The notes under the pieces: model-generated | What the model was told of the DNA's origin: nothing | The model's database searches: none | Seen by the model: only the letters and a program-made list of their open reading frames with translations | Assembly (NCBI GenBank): GCA_963934295.1 | Contig: CAWVXY010000003.1 | Location: 62,001 to 126,000, forward strand | Length of the DNA stretch: 64,000 bases | Reading direction: 5' to 3' | Origin: Seribacter sp963934295 | GTDB lineage: Bacteria; Verrucomicrobiota; Verrucomicrobiia; Opitutales; Seribacteraceae | Translations under genes and position numbers: made by a program | In this document: positions 43,144-52,670 of the stretch, piece by piece | Numbering within the stretch: position 1 is the first letter of the stretch | How the letters are laid out: the number at the start of each line of letters is the position of its first letter

Positions 43144-44376
43144 TCAGGAAGTTTTATCAATAGAGAGGGGTTGATATTTCCTATTCTTCCGATCTGGAAA
43201 ACATATATCCGCAACGGCATCTTCAAAATCGTCAAATCCCTCAACAATTTCAATATCCATTCTCACATAATAAAAAGGAAGGATTGGTTTGTATGTGGAA
43301 GGAATACGAACTGCGTCTTTTTCAGTGGTAATTACGACATCAGCTCCAGCATTTTTAGCCTGTAAAAACAAACGATCCAATTCATCATGGGTATATCGGT
43401 GATGGTCAAGAAAGCGTTGCTTGAATCTCATTTCCCCAGACATTCGCTGAATAATATCTTCGAAACCCCGGGGAGAAGCAATTCCACAGAAAACTCCTAC
43501 ATATAACTCATATAAAAAGCTTAAAGGCTTAGTATTCTCTGTATTTACCTCCTGGAAATATCTTGCTTTATGGACACAGCGAATAATTTCAGCATTTGGG
43601 TTATATTTTCGAATTGTTTGAAGTAAATCCAAACCAGGATCTGCTTCTGATTTAGTCAAAAAAACATAAGATGCTCGGGAAAGATGACGAACGGGTTCCC
43701 TTAAGATACCCCGGGGAAGCAGGCATCGATTTCCAAAAGGATTAGTTTGGTCGACAAGCAACAAATTAAGGCGACCTTTGATTGGTAAATATTGAAAACC
43801 GTCATCAAGGATAAGAGTATTGACCTTAAATTTTTTTATCGCAAACAATCCTGCCTTCACACGATCTTTATCAGCGAGTACAACGGCACCCTTTAAGTTT
43901 TTAGCCAACATGTAAGGCTCATCTCCAGCCTCTTCAGAATCCAAGAGAACCTCTTTGCCATCGCTCACGATTTTGGGAAGCTGAAAGTCTTGTTTTGAAA
44001 AAATCTGATGCCATTTTCGCTTTGGCTTATCTTCTTTGCTCTTATAGCCCCGGCTTAAAATAGCGACTCTTCTGCCTTTGGCCATAAGCTCGCGGGTGAA
44101 TCTTTCCACCACCGGTGTCTTTCCTGTTCCCCCAACTGTTAAATTACCGACTACAATAACAAAGCAATCAATCGGTTTGTCCTTTAAAATAAAGCGACGA
44201 GAGTAACAAAATAAACGAAGACGGACGATCCCAGAAAACAAAAAAGAAAAGGGTCGCAGAAAAAGACCAAAAAGCCTAGCAGATACAGAAAGATCACGGT
44301 CATAAATAACCCCCTCTACGAATCCTTCGAAATCTGACCATTTCTCCTTCAGCCATTCCCCATTATTTTTTGCCAT
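43144..44376 (-). CDS. lpxK: Tetraacyldisaccharide 4'-kinase (lipid A synthesis)
   Basis: Phosphorylates the 4' position of the lipid A disaccharide at the inner membrane; its presence shows an LPS-type outer membrane. The ATG at 44376 gives 410 residues, longer than the usual 320-360. Membrane-proximal N-terminal part, then Walker A VVGNLTVGGTGKTPVVE, SRGYKS, DEPYMLAK, LILDDGFQYL, DHHRYTHDEL and TTEKDAVRIP. The extra length is in an N-terminal leader of about 65 residues and in KSKEDKPKRKWHQIFSKQ. The frame also reaches a TTG at 44406. Confidence 0.93.
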   Translation of the reverse strand: MAKNNGEWLKEKWSDFEGFVEGVIYDRDLSVSARLFGLFLRPFSFLFSGIVRLRLFCYSRRFILKDKPIDCFVIVVGNLTVGGTGKTPVVERFTRELMAKGRRVAILSRGYKSKEDKPKRKWHQIFSKQDFQLPKIVSDGKEVLLDSEEAGDEPYMLAKNLKGAVVLADKDRVKAGLFAIKKFKVNTLILDDGFQYLPIKGRLNLLLVDQTNPFGNRCLLPRGILREPVRHLSRASYVFLTKSEADPGLDLLQTIRKYNPNAEIIRCVHKARYFQEVNTENTKPLSFLYELYVGVFCGIASPRGFEDIIQRMSGEMRFKQRFLDHHRYTHDELDRLFLQAKNAGADVVITTEKDAVRIPSTYKPILPFYYVRMDIEIVEGFDDFEDAVADICFPDRKNRKYQPLSIDKTS

Positions 44377-44500
44377 AAAACATTCTTTTGTATAGAGTTT
44401 ATTCAAACTGACAATCGGATTTCCTTAACGATTAATCCTTCGTCGATTGACTTTAAGCACGAATAAGATTTTATAGGCGTTCTCTTTTCTCTTCCTTTTT

Positions 44501-44875
44501 ATGCAGGTCACTCTTTTAAAATCGAAACTTCACCGCACTGTGGTCACATCTGTGTCTCCCGATTATTCAGGGAGCCTTTCCATTGATCGTAACTTAATGG
44601 AAGCAGCCGGTTTCCTTAATCATGAAAAAATCCTCGTGGGTAATATTACCAATGGCGAAAGATTTGAAACTTATTGCATACCCGCTCCAGCAGGTTCTGG
44701 TGAAATTGCTCTGAATGGAGCAGCTGCACACAAAGGAAAGCCTGGCGATCTTTTGGTTATCCTCACCTTCATTCAACTTGATCCTGAAGAAGCAGCGGCT
44801 TGGGAACCTCGTCTAATTATTATAGAAGGAGAAAATACGAATTTCAAAATGATCACGAACCAAATTGAATCTTAA
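44501..44875 (+). CDS. panD: Aspartate 1-decarboxylase
   Basis: Pyruvoyl enzyme making beta-alanine for pantothenate and CoA. The 124-residue proenzyme self-cleaves between Gly24 and Ser25 in DYSGSLSIDRNL; conserved Lys9 (LLKSKLHR), Tyr and the NGAAAHKGKPGD segment are present, so it should be active. It is followed 1 nt later by a class V aminotransferase gene; other pantothenate genes (panB, panC) are not in the window. Divergent from lpxK. Confidence 0.97.
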   Translation: MQVTLLKSKLHRTVVTSVSPDYSGSLSIDRNLMEAAGFLNHEKILVGNITNGERFETYCIPAPAGSGEIALNGAAAHKGKPGDLLVILTFIQLDPEEAAAWEPRLIIIEGENTNFKMITNQIES

Positions 44876-44876
44876 T

Positions 44877-45962
44877 ATGATTGATTACAAATTACATATT
44901 CCGGGGCCCGTTAATGTTTCCGCGGAAACTTATCAAGCTATGTCCACCCCAGTAATGGGTCACAGAAGCACCGATTTTGTTGAATTGTACCTAGACTGCC
45001 AGCCTAATTTGCAAAAATTATTCGAAACAAAAGATCCCGTTTTTCTATCCACCTCAAGCGCATGGGGGGTCATGGAAGGGGCATTGCGTAACCTTTGTCA
45101 AAGAAAAGTGTTGTGCTGTATGTGCGGAGCTTTTTCAGACAAATGGCTTGATGTTGCAAAACGAGCGGGAAAAGACGCCGACCCCCTACAAGTGGAATGG
45201 GGCCAACATATTGATCCTGATGAACTCAAATCCCGCTTGTCAACCGGTGAATATGATGTGGTCACATTGGTACATAATGAAACCTCATGTGGTATGATGA
45301 ATCCACTAAAGGAAATCATGCAGGTTTTAAAGGAATTTCCTGATGTTATTTCTGTCATCGATACCGTAAGTTCTTTTTCCGTAGTATCCATTCCCAAAGA
45401 TGAATGGGGTATTGATGTTATTTTAACTGGCTCTCAAAAAGCATTGGCGATGCCTCCGGGCCTTGCTCTTTTTTCAGTGTCCGAAAGAGCTTTTCAACGT
45501 GCCGAGCAAGTCGAGGGAAGAGGATACTATTTTGATTTTTTGGAATTCCGTTCGAATCACGCAAAAGGTATGACCCCAAGCACTCCGGTTATTCCACTTA
45601 TTCATGCCCTTAATTACACCCTAAAAAAGATTATTCAAGAAGGTGTTGCAAATCGACACAATCGACATACAGAACTCAATCAGATTGTGCATAAGTGGGT
45701 TGCGAGTAAAGGTTTTGAATTGCTACCCAAACAAGAATTTGCGTCAAAGTCTTTAACCTGCGTGCGCAACAACCTAGAAATTGATGTGGCAGGATTTGTT
45801 AAAACCTTACGGGAAGAAAAGAAAATTTCAATTGATGGTGGATATGGAAAAATCAAAGGAAAAACTTTTCGAATTTCAAATATGGGTGATGAAACAGTCG
45901 ACTCCATAAACCACTTAATTTCGAACATGGACGAGGTTTTATCTTCGTTTTTGCCTGCCTAA
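44877..45962 (+). CDS. Class V PLP aminotransferase (alanine-glyoxylate / serine-pyruvate type)
   Basis: A 361-residue small-molecule aminotransferase. Starts YKLHIPGPVNVSAETYQAM, typical of the alanine:glyoxylate/serine:pyruvate group. SSAWGVMEGALRN near the cofactor phosphate, VIDTVSSF (the Asp that contacts the PLP ring nitrogen) and the Schiff-base lysine in LTGSQKALAMPPG are intact. It begins 1 nt after panD, indicating co-transcription. The donor and acceptor cannot be told from sequence: photorespiratory glyoxylate metabolism, serine metabolism, or supply of an amino acid linked to beta-alanine are all possible. Confidence 0.9.
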   Translation: MIDYKLHIPGPVNVSAETYQAMSTPVMGHRSTDFVELYLDCQPNLQKLFETKDPVFLSTSSAWGVMEGALRNLCQRKVLCCMCGAFSDKWLDVAKRAGKDADPLQVEWGQHIDPDELKSRLSTGEYDVVTLVHNETSCGMMNPLKEIMQVLKEFPDVISVIDTVSSFSVVSIPKDEWGIDVILTGSQKALAMPPGLALFSVSERAFQRAEQVEGRGYYFDFLEFRSNHAKGMTPSTPVIPLIHALNYTLKKIIQEGVANRHNRHTELNQIVHKWVASKGFELLPKQEFASKSLTCVRNNLEIDVAGFVKTLREEKKISIDGGYGKIKGKTFRISNMGDETVDSINHLISNMDEVLSSFLPA

Positions 45963-45983
45963 ACAAATCCATAATTCTAATAA

Positions 45984-48440
45984 GTGAAAAAATTAGTCAT
46001 TGCTGAAAAACCAAGTGTTGCAAAAGATCTGGCCCGCGTACTCGGTCGAATTCCGAAAAAAGATGATTATTATGAAAATGATGAATGGGTTATCGATTGT
46101 GCAGTGGGACACTTGGTTGAGTTATTTATGCCCGACGACTTTGACAAAAAGTTAAAGGCGTGGAAATTGACTAACCTGCCAATTATACCGCCCGAGTTTC
46201 AACTTAAACCAATCACCAATACAAAAAAGAAATTTCAACAACTCAAAAAACAGCTTAAAAGAAAAGATGTTGGCGAAGTAATTAATGCTTGTGATGCGGG
46301 TCGGGAGGGTGAATTAATATTCACTTACATTTACGAATTGGCTAAGACCAAATTACCTATCAAGAGATTATGGATGCTATCCATGACAGATCAGGCCATT
46401 AAAGACGCTTTTTCCAACATGCGCGAAGGAGTGGAATTAAAACCTCTTCAGGATGCTGCACGGTGCCGATCTGAATCAGATTGGCTTATCGGAATCAATG
46501 GAACCCGTGCTGTAACCCTTAAAAGATCGAGGAGTATGAGCCGTCAGGTTTCAACTGTTGGTCGGGTACAAACCCCCACCCTATCTCTCGTGATCAAAAG
46601 GGAAGCGGAAATTAATGCCTTTGTACCTCGAGATTTTTTCCGTATCAACACGACTTTCAAATTAACCGAGGGTGAATACCAAGGGCTATACCAAAAACAA
46701 AACTTCAAAAAAACCGAGGATGATAAACATGATCGTATTGATAGAATTTGGGATAAAGAGACAGCCGAAAAAATTCATACTGAAATTCAGTTAGTTTCCA
46801 AAGCTGAGATTACGGAGACTAAAAAACGCTCACCGCAAAGTCCCGGTCGCCTATATGACCTTACCACTCTTCAGCGCGAAGCAAATCGTCTGCATCATTA
46901 TCCGGCAAGTCGCACCTTACAGATTGCCCAATCACTTTATGAAAGACACAAGGTCATAACCTATCCCAGGACTGATTCAAAGGCTTTACCGGAAGACTAC
47001 GGTCCCACTTGCAGAGATTTACTTGGATCAATTCAAGGGGAATTGGCTCCCCATGCACAAAAAGCGCTTCAATCAAATTGGGTAGACGAAAAAAATAAGA
47101 AGATTTTCAATAACAAACAAATTAGTGATCACTTTGCAATTATTCCAACCACAAGTTCCCCGTCGAAATTGGATGCTAATGAATGGAAAATCTATAATCT
47201 AATTGCAAAGCGTTTTATTTCCGTTTTTTACCCGCCCGCACAATGGGATGTCACCACACGAATAAGTGCCCTCGGCGAACATAATTTCAAAACGGAAGGG
47301 AGAGTTTTAGTCGAACCATCATGGTTAGCGATTTATGGAAAGGACAACCAACCCGAAGATGCCCTACCTGCACTGATCACTGATGACACGAATATGGCTG
47401 AGTTCGTTAAAGCGGATTTGGAAAGTGAGCAAACAAAACCACCCGCTCGCTACTCAGAGGCAACTCTTCTTTCTGCGATGGAAGGTGCCGGAAAACATGT
47501 AGATGACGAAGATCTTGCTGAAGCCTTAAAGGAAAAAGGCTTGGGTACACCAGCAACTCGTGCCTCAACGATCGATCATTTAATTAAGGAAAAATACATG
47601 CGAAGGGAAGGTACCCAAATTCATCCAAACCTTAAAGCTGAGGACTTATTTCACTTTCTTGAAGCAGCCGGTACAGATATTTTAACAAGTCCGAGTATGA
47701 CTGGAGAATGGGAACATAAATTACAGTTAATCGAAGAAGGTAATATGACTCGGGATCAATTCATGAAAGAAATAGGTCAATTGACCGAAGAGTTCGTTTC
47801 CAAGACCACTGGTTTCACCGAGACTGCTGAAAATTTAAAAGAAACTCCTCTGCGCTCTCCTGTAACCGATGAAGCTCTTTTTGAAGGCTTGGGTTTCTAT
47901 CAAAATTTAGAAGGGGATTTCAAAATCCCCAAAAGTATTGCCGGTCGCAGGCTTCCCATTGAAGAAGTTGATCAACTTCTACGAGAAAAAAAGATCGGTC
48001 CGCTGGACAACTTTATGTCTAAGGCCGGGCGTCCTTTCTCCGCAATTCTCCAATTGGATGAAGAATATAAAGTAAACTTTGTATTTCCAAATAACGAAGA
48101 ACAGGAAGCAGAGGAAAGAGAAAGTATTAAAGATGCACCCGTTGTTACAAAATGCCCTGTTTGTGAAAATGAAGTGAAACAAACTGAAACAGCTTTCATT
48201 TGTACAAGTCACAAAAAAGTTTCGGAAGAAGGCTCCTGTTCTTTTAGAATAACACGAAAATTACTCGATAAAGAAATACCGCTTGAAGAATTTTTAAAAT
48301 TAGTAAATGAAAAGAAAACAGGATTGATTAAGGGTTTTGTTTCAAGAAGAACCAAACGACCTTTTGATGCCAATTTAATCCTGAAGGACAATGGAGGCAT
48401 TGGTTTTGAATTCCCTCCGCGCAAAAAAAAGTCGGCCTAA
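45984..48440 (+). CDS. topB: DNA topoisomerase III (type IA)
   Basis: Decatenates and relaxes DNA through a transient 5'-phosphotyrosine. 818 residues, GTG start. Toprim domain from KLVIAEKPSVAKDLARVLG to the metal motif NACDAGREGELIF. Catalytic Tyr in HKVITYPRTDSKALP. The GLGTPATRASTIDHLIK motif is present. The C-terminal 230 residues hold topoisomerase C-terminal repeats (IGPLDNFMSKAGRPFSAIL and LIKGFVSRRTKRPFDANLIL) around a CPVC...C segment in which a zinc-ribbon is only partly kept. It is followed 7 nt later by the FmdB-like gene and then lipA. Confidence 0.93.
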   Translation: MKKLVIAEKPSVAKDLARVLGRIPKKDDYYENDEWVIDCAVGHLVELFMPDDFDKKLKAWKLTNLPIIPPEFQLKPITNTKKKFQQLKKQLKRKDVGEVINACDAGREGELIFTYIYELAKTKLPIKRLWMLSMTDQAIKDAFSNMREGVELKPLQDAARCRSESDWLIGINGTRAVTLKRSRSMSRQVSTVGRVQTPTLSLVIKREAEINAFVPRDFFRINTTFKLTEGEYQGLYQKQNFKKTEDDKHDRIDRIWDKETAEKIHTEIQLVSKAEITETKKRSPQSPGRLYDLTTLQREANRLHHYPASRTLQIAQSLYERHKVITYPRTDSKALPEDYGPTCRDLLGSIQGELAPHAQKALQSNWVDEKNKKIFNNKQISDHFAIIPTTSSPSKLDANEWKIYNLIAKRFISVFYPPAQWDVTTRISALGEHNFKTEGRVLVEPSWLAIYGKDNQPEDALPALITDDTNMAEFVKADLESEQTKPPARYSEATLLSAMEGAGKHVDDEDLAEALKEKGLGTPATRASTIDHLIKEKYMRREGTQIHPNLKAEDLFHFLEAAGTDILTSPSMTGEWEHKLQLIEEGNMTRDQFMKEIGQLTEEFVSKTTGFTETAENLKETPLRSPVTDEALFEGLGFYQNLEGDFKIPKSIAGRRLPIEEVDQLLREKKIGPLDNFMSKAGRPFSAILQLDEEYKVNFVFPNNEEQEAEERESIKDAPVVTKCPVCENEVKQTETAFICTSHKKVSEEGSCSFRITRKLLDKEIPLEEFLKLVNEKKTGLIKGFVSRRTKRPFDANLILKDNGGIGFEFPPRKKKSA

Positions 48441-48447
48441 ATAAATT

Positions 48448-48759
48448 ATGCCAATCTACCAATACCATGTAATAAAAGGTAACCAAGCGGTGGAATTGTT
48501 TGAAGTTGAGCAAAAAGTTGACGATGCTCCCCTGACTAAACACCCCATTACCCAAGAACCGGTAAAGCGTGCACTTTCTAACCCTTCCCTCTCCTTAAAA
48601 CATACAAGTAGAAACGAGAATAATTCCCTTAATCCCGACAACCTAGAGAAGAAAGGCTTTACTCAATATGAAAAAGATTCCTCAGGTGACTACTTGCGAA
48701 CTGTGGGAAACCAGGGTCCCTCAAAAATATCACCAAGTCAATTGGATCATTCCGGTTAA
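48448..48759 (+). CDS. Small FmdB-like protein that has lost its zinc-ribbon cysteines
   Basis: A 103-residue protein. The start MPIYQYHVIKG, then ELFEVEQKVDDAPLTKHP and EPVKRALS, follows the FmdB/putative regulatory zinc-ribbon pattern (MPxYEYxCxxCG, xxFExxQxxxDxPLxxCPxCG, xVxRxxS). All four cysteines are replaced, and the protein has no cysteine at all. The C-terminal part (NLEKKGFTQYEKDSSGDYLRT) is a second conserved-looking block. It starts 7 nt after topB and ends 20 nt before lipA, so all three may be one transcript. Function unknown. Confidence 0.65.
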   Translation: MPIYQYHVIKGNQAVELFEVEQKVDDAPLTKHPITQEPVKRALSNPSLSLKHTSRNENNSLNPDNLEKKGFTQYEKDSSGDYLRTVGNQGPSKISPSQLDHSG

Positions 48760-48779
48760 TAAAGGGTTATTGTAGAAAC

Positions 48780-49652
48780 GTGAAAGAAAAAAAACCTACA
48801 TGGTTACGAGCGAAACTTCCCTCTGGTCCTGAATATGGAAATGTTCGTGATATTGTTGATGAAAACCAACTTCATACGGTTTGTCAAAGTGCTCAATGTC
48901 CAAATATGGGGGAGTGTTGGTCTAGGGGAACTGCGACCCTGATGATTTTAGGAAACGTTTGTACACGGGCATGTACTTTTTGTGCAGTGCAAACAGGGAA
49001 ACCCACAGAGCTCGACCTTGCTGAACCACCTCGCGTTGCCGATGCAGTTGCCAAAATGGGCTTGAAACATTGCGTACTCACTTCTGTGGCACGCGACGAT
49101 TTACCAGATGGCGGGGCTAAAGTCTGGGCCGCAACCATTCGAGCTGTTCGCTATAAAAACCCAAATACTGCTATTGAGGTTTTAGTTCCTGATTTTAAGG
49201 GAGAGTTTGAAAACTTGGACATCGTGCTGGAGGCAAAACCCAATATTTTCAACCATAACCTAGAAACTGTAGAAAGATTACAACGGCCTATCCGGAAAAC
49301 AGCCAACTACAAAAGAAGCCTTGATGTTCTATCCCATGCTAAGAAAGCCGGCTTTCCTATCAAGTCAGGAATTATGCTGGGTTTGGGCGAAAAAGAGGAG
49401 GAAATTAGAAAAGCGTTAAAAGATCTTGCCGATATAAAACTAGATGTACTCACTTTGGGCCAATACCTTCAACCAAGTCCAGAATATACTCCTATCGATA
49501 GATGGGCCACCCCGGAAGAATTTGCCAACTGGAAGACGGAAGCATTAAATTTAGGCATTCAAGTAGTGGAATCAGGTCCGCTAGTTCGTTCTTCGTATCA
49601 TGCCGATGAACAATCCGCACGATTTGCTTCTGAAGAAAGAGTTACTATTTGA
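48780..49652 (+). CDS. lipA: Lipoyl synthase
   Basis: Radical SAM enzyme inserting two sulfurs into octanoyl-protein. 290 residues, GTG start. The auxiliary cluster motif CQSAQCPNMGEC (CX4CX5C), the radical SAM motif CTRACTFC (CX3CX2C) and the C-terminal RSSYHA serine ligand are all present. A lipB partner is not in the window. Provides lipoate for the 2-oxoacid dehydrogenase and glycine cleavage complexes. It converges with the PQQ-propeller gene, 9 nt between stops. Confidence 0.97.
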   Translation: MKEKKPTWLRAKLPSGPEYGNVRDIVDENQLHTVCQSAQCPNMGECWSRGTATLMILGNVCTRACTFCAVQTGKPTELDLAEPPRVADAVAKMGLKHCVLTSVARDDLPDGGAKVWAATIRAVRYKNPNTAIEVLVPDFKGEFENLDIVLEAKPNIFNHNLETVERLQRPIRKTANYKRSLDVLSHAKKAGFPIKSGIMLGLGEKEEEIRKALKDLADIKLDVLTLGQYLQPSPEYTPIDRWATPEEFANWKTEALNLGIQVVESGPLVRSSYHADEQSARFASEERVTI

Positions 49653-49661
49653 TATTAAAAC

Positions 49662-50882
49662 TTAGGGATCAATTCTCCACAAATTCTTCTCTGTTCTGAT
49701 AATCATAGATGTTTGATAAGCAATGGGTGAGGCTAACATCTTTTCTTGCAAATCATTAGTGGCTAATAAACTATATTTTTCCTTAGCTTCAAAAATAAAA
49801 GTTTTTCCAGTTTCGTCAGAAAGAAATATTTTACCGACCGCATGAAGCATCGAAGGTGAACAAGTGCTAGCTACCCGTTCTATCCAATGAGTCTTGCCTG
49901 TCTTTGCATCTAGGCATGAAACGACACCATTATCTGCAGCCATAAATACAAGTCCGTTGGTAATTACTACAGATGAATTCCGAGGAGCACCCTTTCGGGT
50001 TTTCCAGGCAAGATGACTTTGGGTAATGTCTCCATGTCCTCCAGTTTTAATAGCATAAAAAGTAGGGCTATCATATCCGCTACTCACATAAATCATTCCT
50101 GAATAATAAACAGGTCTTGGAACCACCGAATAGCCATTGGGGTAATTAAATTTCCATATTTGATTTCCTTTTAAATCATAAGCAAAAACATAATCGCTCG
50201 CGGGACTAATTATTTGAACACTTTCGCCATCTTCAACGACGAGGGGAGTACAAAAAGAAAATTTCTTTTTTGCGATGCTTTCCCTGTCAGCCTTCCATTT
50301 AATTTCACCTGTTTTTTTTGCTAAGGCGTATAAGCAAGGTTCTATTGCACCATCCGCACTAATTAATAATAAATCATCAAAAACAACTGGTGAAGCCCCG
50401 CTTCCATGAACAGGGGAATATTCAAGTTTTTTTTTCCAAATTAAATCCCCACCTGCCGCAAGACATGCCGTTCCTAAATTCCCAAAATGAACAAAAATAT
50501 GGCCATCGTCATAAAAAGGAGTGGGGCTGGCATAACTATTTTTTTTATGAATTCGAGGCTGATTTTGATACTCGAATAAAGTCTTACTCCATAGAACTTC
50601 ACCACTTCCAAAATCTATTGAAACAACCTTCAACCTCAAAAGTTCCTCTTCTAACAAAGCATTAGTCAAAAAGATTTGATTTTTTACACATATGGGAGAA
50701 GACCACGCCTCGCCCCCCAAACTTTTCTGCCAAGCTACACCATCAGTTCGACTCCATGTCATGGGTAATTCTATGACATTTGAGTGCCCCTGACCTGTTG
50801 GCCCACGAAATTGCGGCCAATTCTCCGCGTTACCTATTAAAACGATGAATGGAATGAGCAGACAAATCAAAAACTTTTTCAT
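49662..50882 (-). CDS. Secreted PQQ-binding-like beta-propeller protein
   Basis: 406 residues: signal peptide (FLICLLIPFIVLIGNA), then the WPQFRGPTGQGHS motif that opens a large planctomycete/verrucomicrobial family, then an eight-bladed propeller built from PQQ-like repeats such as GEVLWSKTLFEY, GDLIWKKKLEYSPVHGSG, GEIKWKADRES, GNQIWKFNYP and GKTHWIERV. No catalytic Asp or metal ligands of true PQQ dehydrogenases can be assigned, so it is more likely a structural or binding propeller. Monocistronic. Confidence 0.88.
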   Translation of the reverse strand: MKKFLICLLIPFIVLIGNAENWPQFRGPTGQGHSNVIELPMTWSRTDGVAWQKSLGGEAWSSPICVKNQIFLTNALLEEELLRLKVVSIDFGSGEVLWSKTLFEYQNQPRIHKKNSYASPTPFYDDGHIFVHFGNLGTACLAAGGDLIWKKKLEYSPVHGSGASPVVFDDLLLISADGAIEPCLYALAKKTGEIKWKADRESIAKKKFSFCTPLVVEDGESVQIISPASDYVFAYDLKGNQIWKFNYPNGYSVVPRPVYYSGMIYVSSGYDSPTFYAIKTGGHGDITQSHLAWKTRKGAPRNSSVVITNGLVFMAADNGVVSCLDAKTGKTHWIERVASTCSPSMLHAVGKIFLSDETGKTFIFEAKEKYSLLATNDLQEKMLASPIAYQTSMIIRTEKNLWRIDP

Positions 50883-50935
50883 AAGTCAATTGTGTCCATG
50901 AAAAAGAATTACCTCCAACTAAAAGTAATTCTAAT

Positions 50936-50975
50936 AGAAAAAAAAAGAGGCGCCCGTTTAAGGACGCCTCTTTAA
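50936..50975. terminator. Rho-independent terminator downstream of groL
   Basis: A perfect 9-bp stem AAAGAGGCG (50944-50952) with CGCCTCTTT (50965-50973) and a 12-nt loop. On the minus strand it is followed by a T-run from the A tract at 50938-50946. It lies about 20 nt after the groL stop and should end the groS-groL transcript. On the plus strand no good T-tail follows. Confidence 0.88.
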
Positions 50976-50996
50976 AAGTAGAAATAAGAAAAACTC

Positions 50997-52625
50997 TTAC
51001 ATCATTCCATGATCATGATCATGACCGCCTGGAGCAGGTTTTTCCTCTTCAGGAATGTCAGTAATCATGCAATCAGTGGTCAAGAGAAGACCAGCTACAG
51101 AACCTGCATTTTGAAGTGCAGTACGAGTTACTTTTGTTGGATCTACAACGCCAGCTTTGATCAAGTCTTCATGCTTGTCTGTAGCAACATTATATCCCAT
51201 TGCAGCCTTTGATTTAAGAACTTGTTGAACAACCAAAGAACCTTCGACTCCAGCATTATCACAAAGCTTACGCAAAGGAGATTCAATTGCACGACGTACA
51301 ATTGCTGCTCCAATTGCCTCATCGCCTTCCAACAATGTAGCAGCCTTCTCAACTGCATTCGCAGCACGAAGAAGAGCAACACCTCCACCGGGAAGAATTC
51401 CTTCTTCCACAGCTGCACGGGTTGCATGTAATGCATCCTCAACACGAGCCTTCTTTTCTTTCATTTCAGGTTCTGAAACTGCTCCAACATTAATAACCGC
51501 AACTCCACCAGCAAGTTTTGCTAAACGCTCTTGGAGTTTCTCACGATCATAATCAGAAGTTGTTTCTTCGATTTGACGACGAATTTGTTTAACACGGCCC
51601 TGTATATCAGAAGCTTTTCCTGAACCTTCAACAATGACTGTATTTTCTTTATCAACAGAAATACGCTTTGCTCTACCAAGATCGGCAAGTGCGATATTTT
51701 CCAACTTGATTCCCAAGTCCTCAGTAATGCAACGGCCTCCTGTAAGGATAGCAATGTCGCGAAGCATTTCTTTACGACGGTCTCCAAAACCAGGTGCTTT
51801 AACAGCACAAGCGTTTAAAGTTCCGCGCAATTTATTAACAACTAAAGCCGCAAGAGCTTCGCCCTCAACATCTTCTGCAATAATAAGAAGGGGTTTACCC
51901 TGTTTGGAAACTAACTGAAGAACGGGAAGTAAATCATTAAGAGCTGTGATTTTCTTCTCGTTGATCAAGATATAACAGTCTTCAAGAATTGATTCCATTG
52001 TGTCGTTGTTAGTGCAGAAATAGGGGCTCAAGTAACCCTTATCGAACTGCATACCTTCAACCACATCAAGAGTTGTTTCGATGCTTTTAGCTTCTTCAAC
52101 GGTAATGGTACCGTCTTTACCAACTTTGTCCATGGCATCAGCAATAATTTCACCGATTTCACCATCCCAGTTCGCAGAAACTGTTGCTACTTGACGAACC
52201 TCTTCACGATCGGAAACTTTCTTACTGTCACGTAGAAGTTTAGCAACGCCAGCTTCAACAGCTTTGTCAATTCCGCGTTTAAGATATACTGGATTTGCTC
52301 CAGCAGCCACATTTTTAAGACCTTCTTTATATACAGAAGCTGCTAAAACAGTAGCGGTTGTAGTTCCATCTCCTGCAAGATCAGAAGTCTTGGAAGCCAC
52401 TTCACGAACCATTTGTGCACCCATATTTTCATAAGGATCGCTCAACTCAATTTCTTTCGCAACGGTAACACCATCCTTGGTCACTGTTGGAGAACCGAAC
52501 TTTTTGTCGATTAATACATTACGACCCTTTGGTCCCAATGTTACGCTTACTGCATCAGCAAGAGTAGTAACCCCTTTGAGGGCTCTTTTACGTGCTGCTT
52601 CGTCGAATAATATTTGCTTAGCCAT
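50997..52625 (-). CDS. groL: Chaperonin GroEL (60 kDa)
   Basis: ATP-driven folding cage. 542 residues with the standard landmarks: VTLGPKGRNVLIDKKFGSP, the ATP site DGVTVAKEI and AGDGTTTATVLAAS, and EEGILPGGGVALLR. The C-terminal tail is GGHDHDHGMM: the usual Gly-Met repeat is replaced by an Asp/His stretch. It follows groS by 45 nt and ends at a strong terminator. A normal housekeeping GroEL. Confidence 0.98.
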   Translation of the reverse strand: MAKQILFDEAARKRALKGVTTLADAVSVTLGPKGRNVLIDKKFGSPTVTKDGVTVAKEIELSDPYENMGAQMVREVASKTSDLAGDGTTTATVLAASVYKEGLKNVAAGANPVYLKRGIDKAVEAGVAKLLRDSKKVSDREEVRQVATVSANWDGEIGEIIADAMDKVGKDGTITVEEAKSIETTLDVVEGMQFDKGYLSPYFCTNNDTMESILEDCYILINEKKITALNDLLPVLQLVSKQGKPLLIIAEDVEGEALAALVVNKLRGTLNACAVKAPGFGDRRKEMLRDIAILTGGRCITEDLGIKLENIALADLGRAKRISVDKENTVIVEGSGKASDIQGRVKQIRRQIEETTSDYDREKLQERLAKLAGGVAVINVGAVSEPEMKEKKARVEDALHATRAAVEEGILPGGGVALLRAANAVEKAATLLEGDEAIGAAIVRRAIESPLRKLCDNAGVEGSLVVQQVLKSKAAMGYNVATDKHEDLIKAGVVDPTKVTRTALQNAGSVAGLLLTTDCMITDIPEEEKPAPGGHDHDHGMM

Positions 52626-52670
52626 AATTTTATTTTTCTAAGTTTTGTTTTGATTGTTAGCTAAGAAGCC

